In this document: one piece after another, positions 50,630 to 58,753 of the stretch
Layout of the letters: each line of letters starts with the position of its first letter
Numbering within the stretch: the first letter of the stretch is position 1
Source of the DNA: Actinomycetospora sp. NBRC 106378
Lineage (GTDB): Bacteria; Actinomycetota; Actinomycetes; Mycobacteriales; Pseudonocardiaceae
Direction: 5' to 3'
Assembly (NCBI RefSeq): GCF_030269685.1
Contig: NZ_BSTT01000001.1
Span: forward strand, 1-64,000
Length of the DNA stretch: 64,000 nucleotides
Notes under the pieces: generated by a model
Told to the model about the DNA's origin: nothing
What the model saw: only the letters and a program-made list of their open reading frames with translations
The model's database searches: none
Position numbers and translations under genes: made by a program

Positions 50630-51889
50630 TCACGCCCCGAAGTCGGCCTTGCGGATGAGGGCGTGCACCCCGGTGGTGCGGTCGACGACCTGGGAGACCT
50701 GGAAGTCGGCCGCCGCCGAGAGGTAGGCGTAGGCCATCGGGGCGGGCATGCCGCGGTCGGACACGAGGAAGGCGAGGGCCCGTCGCACGGCGTCGCGCAT
50801 GGCGAGGTCCAGCGAGGTCTGGTTGCCGCCGCCGTCGGGACCGTCCGGGTCGGACAGGCCGATCGGCACCCAGTGCGTCGGGGTCTCGCCGAACGGGAAG
50901 GTGAAGGCCGCCCGCGGGGCGGGCCCGCCCGGCGGGATCGAGGTGAGCCGCAGCGTCGCCCGCAGCGACCCCTCCATCGCGGTCAGCGCGACCTCCCCGT
51001 CGCCCTGGGCCATGTGCGGGTCGCCGGTGAAGAACAGCGCGCCGGGGACGCGGACCGGCAGGTAGAGCCGCGAGCCGACGACCAGGTCGTTGACGTCGAG
51101 GTTGCCGCCGGCGTCGGTGGGCGGGACCGAGTCGACGAGCGCGTCGGTGTCCCGCGCGACCCCCATGACGCCGAGGAACGGGGCCAGCGGGAACGTGGCC
51201 GGCCCGAGGGTGCCCACGAGACCGGTGGGCCCGGCGGAGGCGGGGGTGAAGACGCTGACCTCGCCGCCGGTGTTGAACCAGCGCGCGAACTCCGGGCGGC
51301 CGTCCCACTGCTCGGGCAGCTCGCCGGGCAGCGCACCCTTGCCGTGGCGGTTCGAGACGACGCCGTAGGGCACGCGCAGGGCGAGGTCCAGGACGTCCAC
51401 GGCGAGCGTGTGGCCCGGCTCGGCGCCGCGGACCGCGATCGGTCCGGTGATCACGTGCGGCCCGGGCCCGTCGTGCGGGGTCTGCCGGGCCACGGCCGCC
51501 GCGTCGGTGAGCACGTCCCCCGCGGCCACGCCCTGCCCGGTGAAGTACGCGACCGGATCCTTGCCCTGGTCCTCGAGGACGCCCTCGTGGGAGATCGTGT
51601 CGACGACGACGGTGGCCCCGTTGTCGACGGTCGTCACCGGACGGGTGCCGCGGGTCGGCAGCCGGCCCCAGAGGACGTTCTGCGGCGTGGCGGGCACGTA
51701 GTTCGGCGGCACCGACCCGGTGAGCGGCTGCAGGACGGCGATGCCGCCCGGGGCCTGCGCGGGGGCCGCGCTCGAGCACGCGGCCGTCCCGAGCGCGGCG
51801 ACCCCGGCGCTCGCGAGGAGGAAGCCGCGGCGCCCGAGGGCTCCCCGCAGCGTCGTCGACCACTGCTCACCCACCGGTGTGTCCGACAT
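50630..51889 (-). CDS. Exported acetamidase/formamidase-family protein
   Basis: A 419-residue protein. The N-terminus has a twin-arginine signal (GRRGFLLASAGVAALGTAAC) with a lipobox-like end, so it is probably a Tat-exported lipoprotein. The body is of the acetamidase/formamidase fold (VVVDTISHEG, NRHGKGALPGE, DPHMAQGDGEVALTAME with metal-binding His/Asp/Glu). An upstream in-frame GTG lies at 51898, inside a 20-bp palindrome. The tail codons are adjacent to a repeat element. Confidence 0.88.
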   Translation of the reverse strand: MSDTPVGEQWSTTLRGALGRRGFLLASAGVAALGTAACSSAAPAQAPGGIAVLQPLTGSVPPNYVPATPQNVLWGRLPTRGTRPVTTVDNGATVVVDTISHEGVLEDQGKDPVAYFTGQGVAAGDVLTDAAAVARQTPHDGPGPHVITGPIAVRGAEPGHTLAVDVLDLALRVPYGVVSNRHGKGALPGELPEQWDGRPEFARWFNTGGEVSVFTPASAGPTGLVGTLGPATFPLAPFLGVMGVARDTDALVDSVPPTDAGGNLDVNDLVVGSRLYLPVRVPGALFFTGDPHMAQGDGEVALTAMEGSLRATLRLTSIPPGGPAPRAAFTFPFGETPTHWVPIGLSDPDGPDGGGNQTSLDLAMRDAVRRALAFLVSDRGMPAPMAYAYLSAAADFQVSQVVDRTTGVHALIRKADFGA

Positions 51890-51898
51890 GTCGGACAC
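51879..51898. promoter_or_regulatory. 20-bp perfect palindrome over acetamidase start
   Basis: GTGTCCGACATGTCGGACAC covers both possible start codons of the acetamidase gene (ATG 51889, GTG 51898). It could bind a repressor or hide the start in an mRNA hairpin. Confidence 0.55.
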
Positions 51899-51956
51899 CT
51901 GATCAGCTGCGCGACGCCCGGAGGTTGCGCCCGTGTGACGTCGGGCGCCCGCCGGG

Positions 51957-52003
51957 GTCAGCCGTGGCCCACCACTGACACCCGACGTGAGGAACGGGAC
52001 ACG
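51957..52003. repeat. Second copy of terminator-like 47-bp repeat
   Basis: 41 of 47 bases agree with 50582-50628, in the same orientation, 1375 bp apart, with no gaps. Here it forms the last codons of the amidase gene. The two copies enclose the acetamidase gene. Confidence 0.8.
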
Positions 52004-53445
52004 ACCGGCGGCACGGCGCGGGCGTACCCCGTGGCCGCCTCGTGGGCCAGCGCGACCTCGAGCACCCGACGGTCCCCGCCCGGTGGGCCGATCAGCTGGA
52101 CCCCGACCGGCAGCCCACCCGGCGTGAACCCGGCGGGCATGCCGAGCGCCGGGACCCCCGCCATCGACCACGGCGCCACCGTCTCCATCCAACGGTGGTA
52201 GGTGTCCATCGTCCGGCCGGCGATCTCCCGCGGCCAGGTCACCTCGACGGGGAACGGGTGCACCTGGGTGGCGGGCGCGACGAGCACGTCGAACCGCGCG
52301 AACATCCCGACGACCGCGCGGTACCACTCGGTGCGGACCGCGGCGGCCCGGTGGACCTGGAGCGCCGTGAGCGCGAGGCCCTGCTCGATCTCCCACACGA
52401 GCTCGGGCTTCAGGTCGCCCCGGTGGTGCTCCAGCAGCGGCGCCATCTCGCACGCGTTCCACCCGCGCCAGACCAGGAACGCGTCCCACAGCGCGTCGAG
52501 GTCGAACGGCGGGACGACCTCCTCGACGGCCGCTCCCAGCCCTTCGAGCACGTCGACGGACCCGCGGCGCGCCAGGTCCAGCAGCCCGTCCTCGCACGCC
52601 AGACGACCACCCAGGTCGCCGAGCCACCCCACGCGCAACCTCGACGGATCGGCCGGGCACAGGTCGGTGAGGTCCAGCGGGTCGGCGCGGTCGAGCGGAC
52701 CGACGGGCGCATCCCCTATCGGCGTGCTCGGTTGCTCTGTCATCACCCCGAACAGCGCCGCGAGGTCGGCGACGGAGCGGGCCATCGGACCGGCCTCGCC
52801 GAGCTGCGCGACGAAGCCCGACACGCCGGGCACGCGTCCACGCGAGGGACGCAGGCCGTACACCGACGACCAGGCCGCGGGGTTGCGCAGCGAGCCCATG
52901 TAGTCGCTGCCGTCGGCCGCGGGCAGCATCCGGCACGCGAGGGCGGCGGCGGCGCCGCCACTCGAGCCGCCGACCGTGCGGGCCGGGTCCCACGGGTTGC
53001 GGGTGACGCCGTGCACCGGGTTGTAGGTCTGGGAGCCGAACCCCATCTCCGGGGTGTTCGTGCGCCCGACGAACACCGCCCCGGCCGCCCGCATCCGTGC
53101 GACGTGCGGGGCGTCGACCACCCCGACGCGGTCGCGGAACACCGGCGACCCCGCGGTGAACGGCTGCCCCGCGACCTCGGCCAGGTCCTTCACCGCCTGC
53201 GGCACTCCGTGCAGCACGCCGCGCCACCGACCCGCGGCCGCCTCCTCGTCGAGCCCGGCGGCCTCGGCCAGGACGGCATCGGGGTCGCGGCGGTCGACGA
53301 CGGCGTTCACGGCCGGGTTCAGCCGGTCGATCCGCGCGAGGGTCGCCTCCGCGACCTCGACGCAGGACACCTCGCGACGCCGCAGCGCGGCCGCGAGGTC
53401 GACGAGGCCGAGGTCGCTGATCCCGCTGAGCTCGGTCAGCTCCAC
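51958..53445 (-). CDS. Amidase (amidase-signature family)
   Basis: A 495-residue amidase. The GTG at 53445 has GGGGAG upstream. The triad Lys is in AVKDLAEV (about 69), and the Gly/Ser-rich core TVGGSSGGAAAALA holds the two serines. It contains an in-frame copy of a short repeat (EQPSTPIGDAP, DNA 52713-52729). Its start follows the quinol monooxygenase stop by 14 bases. It probably hydrolyses an aliphatic or aryl amide, and its C-terminal codons overlap a repeat shared with the acetamidase end. Confidence 0.9.
   Translation of the reverse strand: MELTELSGISDLGLVDLAAALRRREVSCVEVAEATLARIDRLNPAVNAVVDRRDPDAVLAEAAGLDEEAAAGRWRGVLHGVPQAVKDLAEVAGQPFTAGSPVFRDRVGVVDAPHVARMRAAGAVFVGRTNTPEMGFGSQTYNPVHGVTRNPWDPARTVGGSSGGAAAALACRMLPAADGSDYMGSLRNPAAWSSVYGLRPSRGRVPGVSGFVAQLGEAGPMARSVADLAALFGVMTEQPSTPIGDAPVGPLDRADPLDLTDLCPADPSRLRVGWLGDLGGRLACEDGLLDLARRGSVDVLEGLGAAVEEVVPPFDLDALWDAFLVWRGWNACEMAPLLEHHRGDLKPELVWEIEQGLALTALQVHRAAAVRTEWYRAVVGMFARFDVLVAPATQVHPFPVEVTWPREIAGRTMDTYHRWMETVAPWSMAGVPALGMPAGFTPGGLPVGVQLIGPPGGDRRVLEVALAHEAATGYARAVPPVVSRSSRRVSVVGHG
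52713..52729 (+). repeat. Third copy of short repeat, inside amidase
   Basis: CCCCTATCGGCGTGCTC, a 17-bp exact match to the inverted pair at 16293 and 16390. It adds residues about STPIG in a variable loop of the amidase without a frame change. Confidence 0.85.
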
Positions 53446-53459
53446 CGGGTCGAGCTCCC

Positions 53460-53783
53460 CTATCGCGGCTTCACCTCGCCCATCTCGCCCCAGCCGTCCT
53501 GGTCGACCCCCTGGACGCTGATGATCTTGGGGGTCTCGGCCACGTAGTCCGGGGCCTCGTCGACGAACTTCTTGAAGTGGTCGGAGTTCACGTGCGCCTC
53601 GCCGGCGCCGTCCTGGAACGCCTCGACCAGCTGGTAGGTGTTCTCCTCCTCGAGCGACCTGCTCCACTCGAAGAAGATGTTGCCCGGCTCCTGACGGCAG
53701 GCCTCGGTGAACTCACGCGAGAGCTCCGGCCAGCGGTCCGCGTACTCGGGCTTGATCGTCCACTTCACGGCAATGAAGATCAT
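53460..53783 (-). CDS. Quinol monooxygenase (ABM domain)
   Basis: A 107-residue ferredoxin-like-fold protein of the antibiotic biosynthesis monooxygenase superfamily. IAVKWTIKPEYADRW, EPGNIFFEWSRSLEE and the pattern AHVNSDHFKKFV are typical. YgiN-like members oxidise quinols without a cofactor. It is upstream of the amidase gene by 14 bases and divergent from the AraC gene. Confidence 0.87.
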   Translation of the reverse strand: MIFIAVKWTIKPEYADRWPELSREFTEACRQEPGNIFFEWSRSLEEENTYQLVEAFQDGAGEAHVNSDHFKKFVDEAPDYVAETPKIISVQGVDQDGWGEMGEVKPR

Positions 53784-53841
53784 GCGAGGATCCTGCCCGA
53801 TGGTGGCGCTCGGCACACCCTCCTGCGGCCACACTGTGCGG

Positions 53842-54657
53842 ATGGGCAGGTCCGTCACGCGCCACGTCTACGACATCCGGGACACCGCCGCGGGCATCCA
53901 CCGCGCCCTGCCCTCGCCGTTCCTCACCTTCGTGGTCACCGTCGACGCGCCGCTGCGCATGCTCGGTCCCGACGGCGGCCCGACGGACTTCCGCCTCTGC
54001 CTCGCCGGGCTGCACGACACCCCGGGCACGATCGTGCACCCCGGTCACCAGCGCGGCATCCAGGTCTCCGTGGACCCGCTCGCGGCGCGCGCCCTGTTCG
54101 GTCTCCCGGCCGCCGCGCTCGCCGGGCACTCGGTGGAGGCCGCGGAGGTACTCGGGCGGATCGGCGGGGAGCTGGGCGAACGCGTCGACGCGGGCACGAC
54201 CTGGGACGCCCGCCTCGCCGCGCTCGACGACGTCCTGCTGCGGCTGCGACACGCGCACGACGACGGCCGCCGGACCGCCGACGACCTGCGTCGCGCCTGG
54301 GCCCGCGTGCAGGAGGGACGACCGGTCCGCGAGGTGGCCCGCGAGGTCGGGTGGAGCCCCGACCACCTGTCCCGCCGCTTCACCGCCGAGTTCGGGGTGC
54401 GGCCCTCGGTCGCGGGCCGGATGGCGCGCTTCCACCGGGTGCGGCGCGAGATCGCGCGGCGGGCCGGGGCCGGGCGCCTCGACCTCGCGGGCGTCGCCGC
54501 CGACCACGGCTACGCCGACCAGGCCCACCTGGCCCGCGAGTTCCGGGCGTTCGCAGGGTGTTCCGCGACGCGCTGGGTCGCCGAGGAGGTGCACGGCGGG
54601 CTGGTCGGATCCGTCCAAGACGCGGAGCCGGTCCCGGGGACATCGTCGGCGGCATGA
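53842..54657 (+). CDS. AraC-family regulator
   Basis: A 271-residue regulator with a variable N-terminal domain and a C-terminal double HTH (VREVAREVGWSPDHLSRRFTAEFGV at about 160-185, then LDLAGVAADHGYADQAHLAREFR). The N-terminal part resembles the DUF6597/helper domain of AraC-like proteins. It is coupled (ATGA) to the VOC gene and divergent from the quinol monooxygenase. Confidence 0.9.
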   Translation: MGRSVTRHVYDIRDTAAGIHRALPSPFLTFVVTVDAPLRMLGPDGGPTDFRLCLAGLHDTPGTIVHPGHQRGIQVSVDPLAARALFGLPAAALAGHSVEAAEVLGRIGGELGERVDAGTTWDARLAALDDVLLRLRHAHDDGRRTADDLRRAWARVQEGRPVREVAREVGWSPDHLSRRFTAEFGVRPSVAGRMARFHRVRREIARRAGAGRLDLAGVAADHGYADQAHLAREFRAFAGCSATRWVAEEVHGGLVGSVQDAEPVPGTSSAA

Positions 54658-55073
54658 GCGCACCCGCACCCCAGGTCTGGCCCACCCTGCGCGCCCGCGA
54701 CGCGCGCGCCCTCGTCGACTTCTACGTCGCGGCGTTCGGCTTCACCGAGACGGTCGTGTACGCCGGCGACGACGGCGTGATCCAGCACGCCGAGCTCGCC
54801 TGGCCGCCCGGCGGGGGGATCATGCTCGGCCAGGAGCGCGAGGGCAGTGACGGTGGAGCGTGGCCGCTCCGGCCCGGCACCTTCGGGGGCTACGCCGTCA
54901 CGCGCGACGCCGCGCACACCGACGAGGTCTACGCGCGGGCGATCGCCGCCGGGGCCACGCCGGTCTCCGCGCCCTACGACACCGACTACGGCTCGCACGA
55001 CTGCTCGGTGCGTGACCCCGAGGGCAACCACTGGTCGTTCGGGACCTACCCGGGCCACCCGCTCACGCGCTGA
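54654..55073 (+). CDS. VOC-family protein, bleomycin-resistance-like
   Basis: A 139-residue protein of the glyoxalase fold: QVWPTLRARDARALVDFYVAAFGF, then DDGVIQHAELAWPPGGGIML and RDPEGNHWSFGTY. The final NHWSFGTY block is typical of PhnB-like members. Translation is coupled to the AraC gene. The two ends of this gene and idi overlap by 11 bp. Confidence 0.87.
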   Translation: MSAPAPQVWPTLRARDARALVDFYVAAFGFTETVVYAGDDGVIQHAELAWPPGGGIMLGQEREGSDGGAWPLRPGTFGGYAVTRDAAHTDEVYARAIAAGATPVSAPYDTDYGSHDCSVRDPEGNHWSFGTYPGHPLTR

Positions 55074-55644
55074 GGCGCGCCGCGGGTGGCAGGGCGGACG
55101 GGTCGCCGGTGGGCCACCGCGCCGGGTCGCCGTGGACCGCGAGCTGGGCGACCTGCTCGACGCACCAGGGCGAGAGCCCCGGCCACGACCCCTCGCGGGC
55201 CCCGTCGTGCAGGGTCGTCCAGGGGACGGCCCGGACGTCGTCGACCTCGGCCGGGTCCGGTGCCGGGGCGCCCGTGGCGGTGGCGACGAACACCGGGCAC
55301 ATCTCGTGCTCGACCACGCCGTCCTGCTCGGCGCGGTACCGGAAGCCGGGGAGCACGAGCCGCACCGACCCGACGTCGAGACCCAGCTCCTGGCGCCCGC
55401 GGCGGACGACGGCCTCGTCGAGGGCCTCGCCCGGCGCGGGATGACCGCAGAAGCTGTTGGTCCAGACGCCGGGGAAGGTGCGCTTGTGCGCCGCCCGCCG
55501 GGTCATGAGCAGCCGCCCGTCGTCGTCGACGAGGTAGCACGAGAACGCGAGGTGCAGCGGCGTCGCCGCGTGGTGCACCTCGGATTTCGCGGCGGTCCCG
55601 ATGGCGGCACCGTCGGGATCGAGGAGGACGACGAGCTCGGTCAC
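55063..55644 (-). CDS. idi: Isopentenyl-diphosphate delta-isomerase, type I
   Basis: A 193-residue Nudix-fold isomerase with a GTG start. Catalytic Cys66 is in NSFCGHP, and the second active-site Glu is in EHEMCPVF (about 118); a Nudix-like GEALDEAVVRRGRQELG lies between. It interconverts IPP and DMAPP. Most actinobacteria use it for menaquinone and carotenoid precursors. It starts four bases after the cyanase stop, so it is likely cotranscribed with cynS. Confidence 0.93.
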   Translation of the reverse strand: MTELVVLLDPDGAAIGTAAKSEVHHAATPLHLAFSCYLVDDDGRLLMTRRAAHKRTFPGVWTNSFCGHPAPGEALDEAVVRRGRQELGLDVGSVRLVLPGFRYRAEQDGVVEHEMCPVFVATATGAPAPDPAEVDDVRAVPWTTLHDGAREGSWPGLSPWCVEQVAQLAVHGDPARWPTGDPSALPPAARLSA

Positions 55645-55648
55645 GGAC

Positions 55649-56101
55649 CTAGAAGACCTTGTACGGCAGGAACTTGCCACTCCAGACGAGCTTGACCCGG
55701 TCCCCCTTCGGGTCCTCCTCCCGCTCGAAGGCGAGCTCGAAGTCGATGGCGGACATGATCCCGTCGCCGAACTCCTCGCGGATGAGCTCGTGCAGCGCGC
55801 TGCCGTAGACCTGCAGCGCCTCGTGCAGGCGGTAGGTCACGGGCTCGGTCGGGTCGATCGCGGCCTCGCCGCGCACCGGCGGCAGGGAGAGCGCCGCCAC
55901 CGCGTCGTCGTCGAGTCCGAGCACGCCGCCGACCTTCTGCGCCTGCTCGGCGTCGAGGGGCTGCTGGCCGAGGAGGGCGGAGGTCGTCCAGACCAGGGAG
56001 CGGTCGAGGGCGTCGGCGAGCTGCTGCCAGCTCAGGCCCTTCGCCTCCTTGGCGAAAACGACCTCGCGGCCGGCGGAGAGGCGGTCGTGGGTGGGGCTCA
56101 T
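55649..56101 (-). CDS. cynS: Cyanate hydratase (cyanase)
   Basis: A 150-residue protein with an N-terminal POU/HTH-like helical domain and the C-terminal decamer domain. The catalytic triad of E. coli cyanase (Arg96, Glu99, Ser122) corresponds to Arg91, Glu94 (TYRLHEALQVYG) and Ser117 (GIMSAIDF). It converts cyanate and bicarbonate to ammonia and CO2. It is 24 bp downstream of an FNT channel gene and upstream of idi, in one leftward run. Neither CynR nor CynT genes are adjacent. Confidence 0.95.
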   Translation of the reverse strand: MSPTHDRLSAGREVVFAKEAKGLSWQQLADALDRSLVWTTSALLGQQPLDAEQAQKVGGVLGLDDDAVAALSLPPVRGEAAIDPTEPVTYRLHEALQVYGSALHELIREEFGDGIMSAIDFELAFEREEDPKGDRVKLVWSGKFLPYKVF

Positions 56102-56125
56102 GGGTTGCTCCTCGTTCGAGAGGGG

Positions 56126-56998
56126 TCAGGCCTGTGCCACGGGGCGCGCGGTGTCGTCCGACGCCGCCCCGTCCCCCGCGTCGTCGCGGGGGAGGTCTTC
56201 GGTGTGCGCGCGGCCGAGGTACCCGTACGCCGCGCCGATCAGCGCCCCGCCGACCAGGTTACCCAGCCCGACCCACAGCAGGTTCCAGGCGAAGGCACCG
56301 ACCGTGACGGCCGGGACCCCGGCGAGCAGCCCCAGCGTCATGATCGTCATGTTCGCCACGACGTGGTCGAAGCCGGTGGCGATGAAGGCCAGCAGCACCC
56401 ACAGCAGGAGCAGGAGCTTGGCGCCGTCCGAGCGCGTCCGGGCCGCCATCCACACGCCGAGGGTCACGAGCATGTTGCAGAGCAGGCCGCGCAGCAGCAT
56501 CGTGTCGACGCCCTCGGTGACCTTCTTCGTGGCGACCGACTCCAGCATCGCAGCCCCCGGGGGCAGCGAGCCCGGCGTGGAGACCAGCTCGAGGACGCCG
56601 CTGCCGTGTACCAGCAGCGAGAACACGATCGCGCCGACGAGGTTGCCGACGAACGACACCGCGATGATCGCGGCGACCCCACCGACCCCGGGCCCGCGCA
56701 GCCGGTCGAACAGGCCCATGACCGACACCATCATGTTGCCGGTGGAGAGCTCGGCGCCGGCGAACACCACGAGGGTCAGCGCGATACCGAAGACCAGGCC
56801 CTGGACGAGCTTGCTGAACGGGGAGTCCGCGGCCTCGAGCGGTCCGGCCGCGGCGAACATGAGCACGACCGCGACGCCGACGTAGGCGCCGGCGAGCAGC
56901 GTGTTGATGCCGTAGGCCAGCGGCATCCGCAGCTCGTCGGTCTTCTTCTCGCCGGCGACGGCCTGCTCGCGGACGGCCTCGGGCACGGAGATCGGCAT
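56126..56998 (-). CDS. Formate/nitrite transporter (FNT) family channel
   Basis: A 290-residue channel with six helices, the aquaporin-like loops of FNT proteins (AGAELSTGNMMVSVMG, LLCNMLVTLGVWMA, FIATGFDHVVANMTIM with the pore His) and a charged C-terminus. FNT proteins pass small monovalent anions. Beside cynS, cyanate (or the bicarbonate it needs) is a reasonable substrate. A GC-rich hairpin (56173-56180/56185-56192) lies in the last codons, between this gene and cynS, and may tune expression of the two. Confidence 0.92.
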   Translation of the reverse strand: MPISVPEAVREQAVAGEKKTDELRMPLAYGINTLLAGAYVGVAVVLMFAAAGPLEAADSPFSKLVQGLVFGIALTLVVFAGAELSTGNMMVSVMGLFDRLRGPGVGGVAAIIAVSFVGNLVGAIVFSLLVHGSGVLELVSTPGSLPPGAAMLESVATKKVTEGVDTMLLRGLLCNMLVTLGVWMAARTRSDGAKLLLLLWVLLAFIATGFDHVVANMTIMTLGLLAGVPAVTVGAFAWNLLWVGLGNLVGGALIGAAYGYLGRAHTEDLPRDDAGDGAASDDTARPVAQA

Positions 56999-57104
56999 GG
57001 CTTCCCCCTCCGGGCCGGGTGCCGGCCGCGTCAGGGGTGCAGTGCCTCGTGGCGACCGCGGGAAAACCGGAATCGTGTGAACAGGACGAAACATCCGTTC
57101 CGGA

Positions 57105-57788
57105 TCAGACCAGGCAGGGGCCGGCCGTCGTGGTCACGGTCGTGCTCCAGGGCCCGGTCCAGGCGCCCGCCGTCGCCCGGACCCGCAGGTACACGGTGGT
57201 GCGCAGCACGGCCCGCACGGTCACGGTCGCGGAGAGCGCGGCGGTGCTGCCCGCCGCGACCGGCGCAGCGAAGTCGGTCGTCGTGGCGGCCTGGTACTGG
57301 TAGCCGGTCGCCGCGGTGGCCGCCGTCCAGCCCAGGGTCGCCGCGGCCGCGCCGAGGCCGGTCACGACCCCGCTGGTCGAGGTGGTCGGCGCGACCGTCG
57401 TCGTGGTCGGGGCGGCGGTGCTGCCCGCCGCCGTCCCCGAGGTCGTCGGCGCGGCGGTCGTGGTCGTCGTCGACGCCGCCGGCGTGGTGGTCGTGGTGGC
57501 GGCGCGGGCGGTGGCCGTCGTCGTGGTCGTGACGACCACCTGCCCGGGGAACGCCTCGACGCCACCCGACCCGGCGGAGAAGCGCGCGGACGCCGCGCTC
57601 GCACCGCAGGCCCAGGCGCCCGCCGTCGCCGTCGTCGTGCCGAGGGCGTTCGCGCGGGCCGTCGCGCTGCCCGGCCCGCTGCTCGTCCACGCGGCCCACG
57701 CGACGCCGGCGCCGGCGAACAGGCCGACGACGGTCACGAGGGCGAGCAGCCCGCGGCCCACGGGGCTCGGCGGGCTCGGTGGGCTCAC
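57105..57788 (-). CDS. Membrane-anchored Thr-rich protein with fibronectin-III-like domain
   Basis: A 227-residue protein, third gene of a coupled operon. Its GTG overlaps the stop of the gene before it (GTGA). After PPSPPSP comes one hydrophobic segment (about 12-30), followed by AAWTSSGPG, a Thr/Ala-rich linker (about 75-125) and an FN3-like domain (VTGLGAAAATLGWTAATAATGYQYQ, then YLRVRATAGAWTGPWS). The N-terminal shape resembles SipW-processed TasA/camelysin-type precursors. It is probably exported. Confidence 0.72.
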   Translation of the reverse strand: MSPPSPPSPVGRGLLALVTVVGLFAGAGVAWAAWTSSGPGSATARANALGTTTATAGAWACGASAASARFSAGSGGVEAFPGQVVVTTTTTATARAATTTTTPAASTTTTTAAPTTSGTAAGSTAAPTTTTVAPTTSTSGVVTGLGAAAATLGWTAATAATGYQYQAATTTDFAAPVAAGSTAALSATVTVRAVLRTTVYLRVRATAGAWTGPWSTTVTTTAGPCLV

Positions 57789-58753
57789 GGGGCGCTCACC
57801 ACCGAGACGGTCACCGGCACGGTGAACGTCGCCCCCTGGCAGCCGGTCTCGGACGCGGTCGACATCGCCACCGCGCCCGTCAACGTGAGCGTCCCGCCCG
57901 CGCCCGCGGCGAGCGTGACCCCGCTCGGGGTCTGCGCGGTGAAGGTCACGCCGGTGGTGGTGCACGTGCCGACGCCGCCGCTCGCGGTCACCGTCCCGGC
58001 CGGCGCGATGGTCGCGACCCGCACCCGGTAGGGGTTCGGGTTGGTCACCGTGACGACCGCCGTGCCGGTGCTGCCGGGCGTCAGCAGCCCGGAGGTCACC
58101 GCGCTCCCGGCGACGGCGGTGGTGGTCGGCGCGAGTGCGGTCCGCCCGACGAGACCCGGCCGGCCCGAGCCCGACGCCAACCAGGCCGCCACCGCGACAC
58201 CGGCCGCAGCGAGCGCGGCGGCGATCAGGACGAGCACGACGACGAGCGTCGTGCGGCTCCGCCGCCGGAACCGGCGCAGCCACCGGCGGCGGGGCCGCGG
58301 CGACGGCTCGGCCGGGTCCCCGGGGCCGTCCGGGAGTGCGGGGGCCGGGGCCGGGGCGGGCACCCGCCGGACCGGGGACGGCCCGTCGTCGGGACGGCGG
58401 GGCGGGGCCGGGCGGGCGCTGCGCCCCCGCGGCAGGGCCGGCCCGACGGGCACGCCGCCCGCCGGGGTCGGCCGCGGGTCGCGCTCGCGCGGGACGACCG
58501 GCGCCGGGGTCCCGACGTCGGGTCGGGGCGCGTCGGCCGGGACGGGGAAGGCTCCGGACGGCACGGCGAAGCCGGCCCCGGGCCGCCGCGGACCGGTCGG
58601 GACCCGGATCGGCTCCGTGACGGCGTCCGGGTGCGCCGGGCGGCCGCGTGCCGCGCCGGCGAGGTGGCGGGGACGCCGGCCCGGCAACGGGATCGGGCCC
58701 GTGCGCTCGACCGGTCCCCGCCCCTCCCGCTGGAGCAGCGAGTCGACCTTCAC
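57785..58753 (-). CDS. Single-pass surface protein with long Pro/Arg-rich N-terminal region
   Basis: A 322-residue protein; its GTG overlaps the stop of the gene before it (GTGA). The first 150 residues are Pro/Arg-rich, low-complexity and probably cytosolic, ending in a basic stretch (RRRWLRRFRRRSR). One helix (about 175-200) is followed by an exported domain that shares the block TVTNPNPYRVRVATI with the first gene of the operon. I know no function for it. Confidence 0.7.
   Translation of the reverse strand: MKVDSLLQREGRGPVERTGPIPLPGRRPRHLAGAARGRPAHPDAVTEPIRVPTGPRRPGAGFAVPSGAFPVPADAPRPDVGTPAPVVPRERDPRPTPAGGVPVGPALPRGRSARPAPPRRPDDGPSPVRRVPAPAPAPALPDGPGDPAEPSPRPRRRWLRRFRRRSRTTLVVVLVLIAAALAAAGVAVAAWLASGSGRPGLVGRTALAPTTTAVAGSAVTSGLLTPGSTGTAVVTVTNPNPYRVRVATIAPAGTVTASGGVGTCTTTGVTFTAQTPSGVTLAAGAGGTLTLTGAVAMSTASETGCQGATFTVPVTVSVVSAP

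Noticed and set aside
57105-58283. Long frame extending the Thr-rich surface protein upstream
   Set aside because: The GTG at 57788 overlaps the preceding stop, and the upstream part is antisense-like in composition and lies within the second gene of the operon.
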